Shown here piece after piece: positions 6,136 to 6,225 of a DNA stretch of 6,225 nt. This stretch comes from Phycisphaerae bacterium (GTDB taxonomy: Bacteria; Planctomycetota; Phycisphaerae; Sedimentisphaerales; SG8-4), in the NCBI GenBank assembly GCA_030613765.1, contig JAUWLI010000188.1, forward strand, positions 1 to 6,225, read 5' to 3'. Position 1 is the first letter of the stretch. Each line of letters opens with the position of its first letter. The translations under genes were made by a program, and so were the position numbers. The notes below the pieces were generated by a model. That model was given only the letters and a program-made list of their open reading frames with translations. It was not told the DNA's origin and made no database searches.

Positions 6136-6225
6136 TTATAACGCTGCGACCCACCCCCCGTCAACGTAAAGGATCTGCCCGGTCACAAAGTCGCTGGCGC
6201 TTGAGGCAAGGAAAACCGCCGTACC
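6136..6225 (-). CDS. Short-chain dehydrogenase/reductase, C-terminal end only
   Basis: The last 29 codons plus TAA of a gene that enters from the right edge on the minus strand. The peptide reads GTAVFLASSASDF then VTGQILYVDGGWVAAL. The FLAS-S-A-S-(D/N)-FVTGQ...VDGG pattern is the classical C-terminal signature of NAD(P)-dependent SDR enzymes. The VDGGW ending is like 2-deoxy-D-gluconate 3-dehydrogenase (KduD) and related sugar-acid dehydrogenases, but that subfamily cannot be settled from 29 residues. The catalytic Tyr-Lys region is outside the window. It is convergent with ruvX across a 55-nt gap that has no clear terminator. Confidence 0.88.
   Translation of the reverse strand, partial: GTAVFLASSASDFVTGQILYVDGGWVAAL

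Noticed and set aside
1..6225. CRISPR array, tRNA, rRNA, insertion sequence or prophage signals
   Set aside because: No regularly spaced repeats, cloverleaf, transposase motif or terminal inverted repeats were seen on either strand.

Overview
The window reads as a piece of a carbohydrate-rich bacterial genome of moderate GC content. The best guess is a member of the Planctomycetota, perhaps Phycisphaerae-like. This rests on two protein types: a GH10 xylanase with a characteristic N-terminal 'IEKHRKGNA...LLGPNGKPL' lead-in, and a Tat-exported protein with an L-fucose/L-arabinose isomerase-like C-terminal half. The placement is inferred from family resemblance and was not computed.

Left part (1-3151, + strand). 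The 3' part of a GH10 endo-xylanase gene enters from the left edge, open from the first base, with both catalytic glutamates visible. A gap of about 440 nt follows with no convincing gene. It holds a weak terminator-like hairpin, then a very good sigma70-type promoter with an extended -10, then a perfect Shine-Dalgarno. These lead into a 486-aa twin-arginine secreted protein with a FucI/AraA-like C-terminal half and an unusual cysteine cluster before its RR motif.

Middle (3152-4509). A 131-nt convergent gap carries a perfect hairpin whose loop is complementary to a downstream segment. On the minus strand there is a two-domain SIS (phosphosugar isomerase/binding) protein of about 313 aa. Its promoter and the promoter of the next gene diverge from a 285-nt region that contains a perfect 8-bp dyad around a CTTC centre.

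Right part (4510-6225). A single-domain mannose-1-phosphate guanylyltransferase (ManC type, makes GDP-mannose) is followed after 71 nt by ruvX/yqgF, the small RNase H-fold Holliday-junction-resolvase-like/rRNA-processing protein. At the right edge the last 29 codons of a short-chain dehydrogenase enter on the minus strand.

How they fit together: xylan cleavage (GH10) and an exported isomerase-like protein suggest work on plant-type polysaccharide outside the cytoplasm. The SIS protein and ManC are both phosphosugar-related and share a divergent control region, so the SIS protein may act in hexose-phosphate interconversion that feeds GDP-mannose synthesis (inference). No mobile element, CRISPR array, tRNA or rRNA was seen. 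I found no clear new multi-gene system. The most unusual items are the Tat-exported isomerase-like protein, the uncharacterised SIS protein with its palindrome-bearing divergent promoter region, and the possible pseudoknot after the Tat gene.
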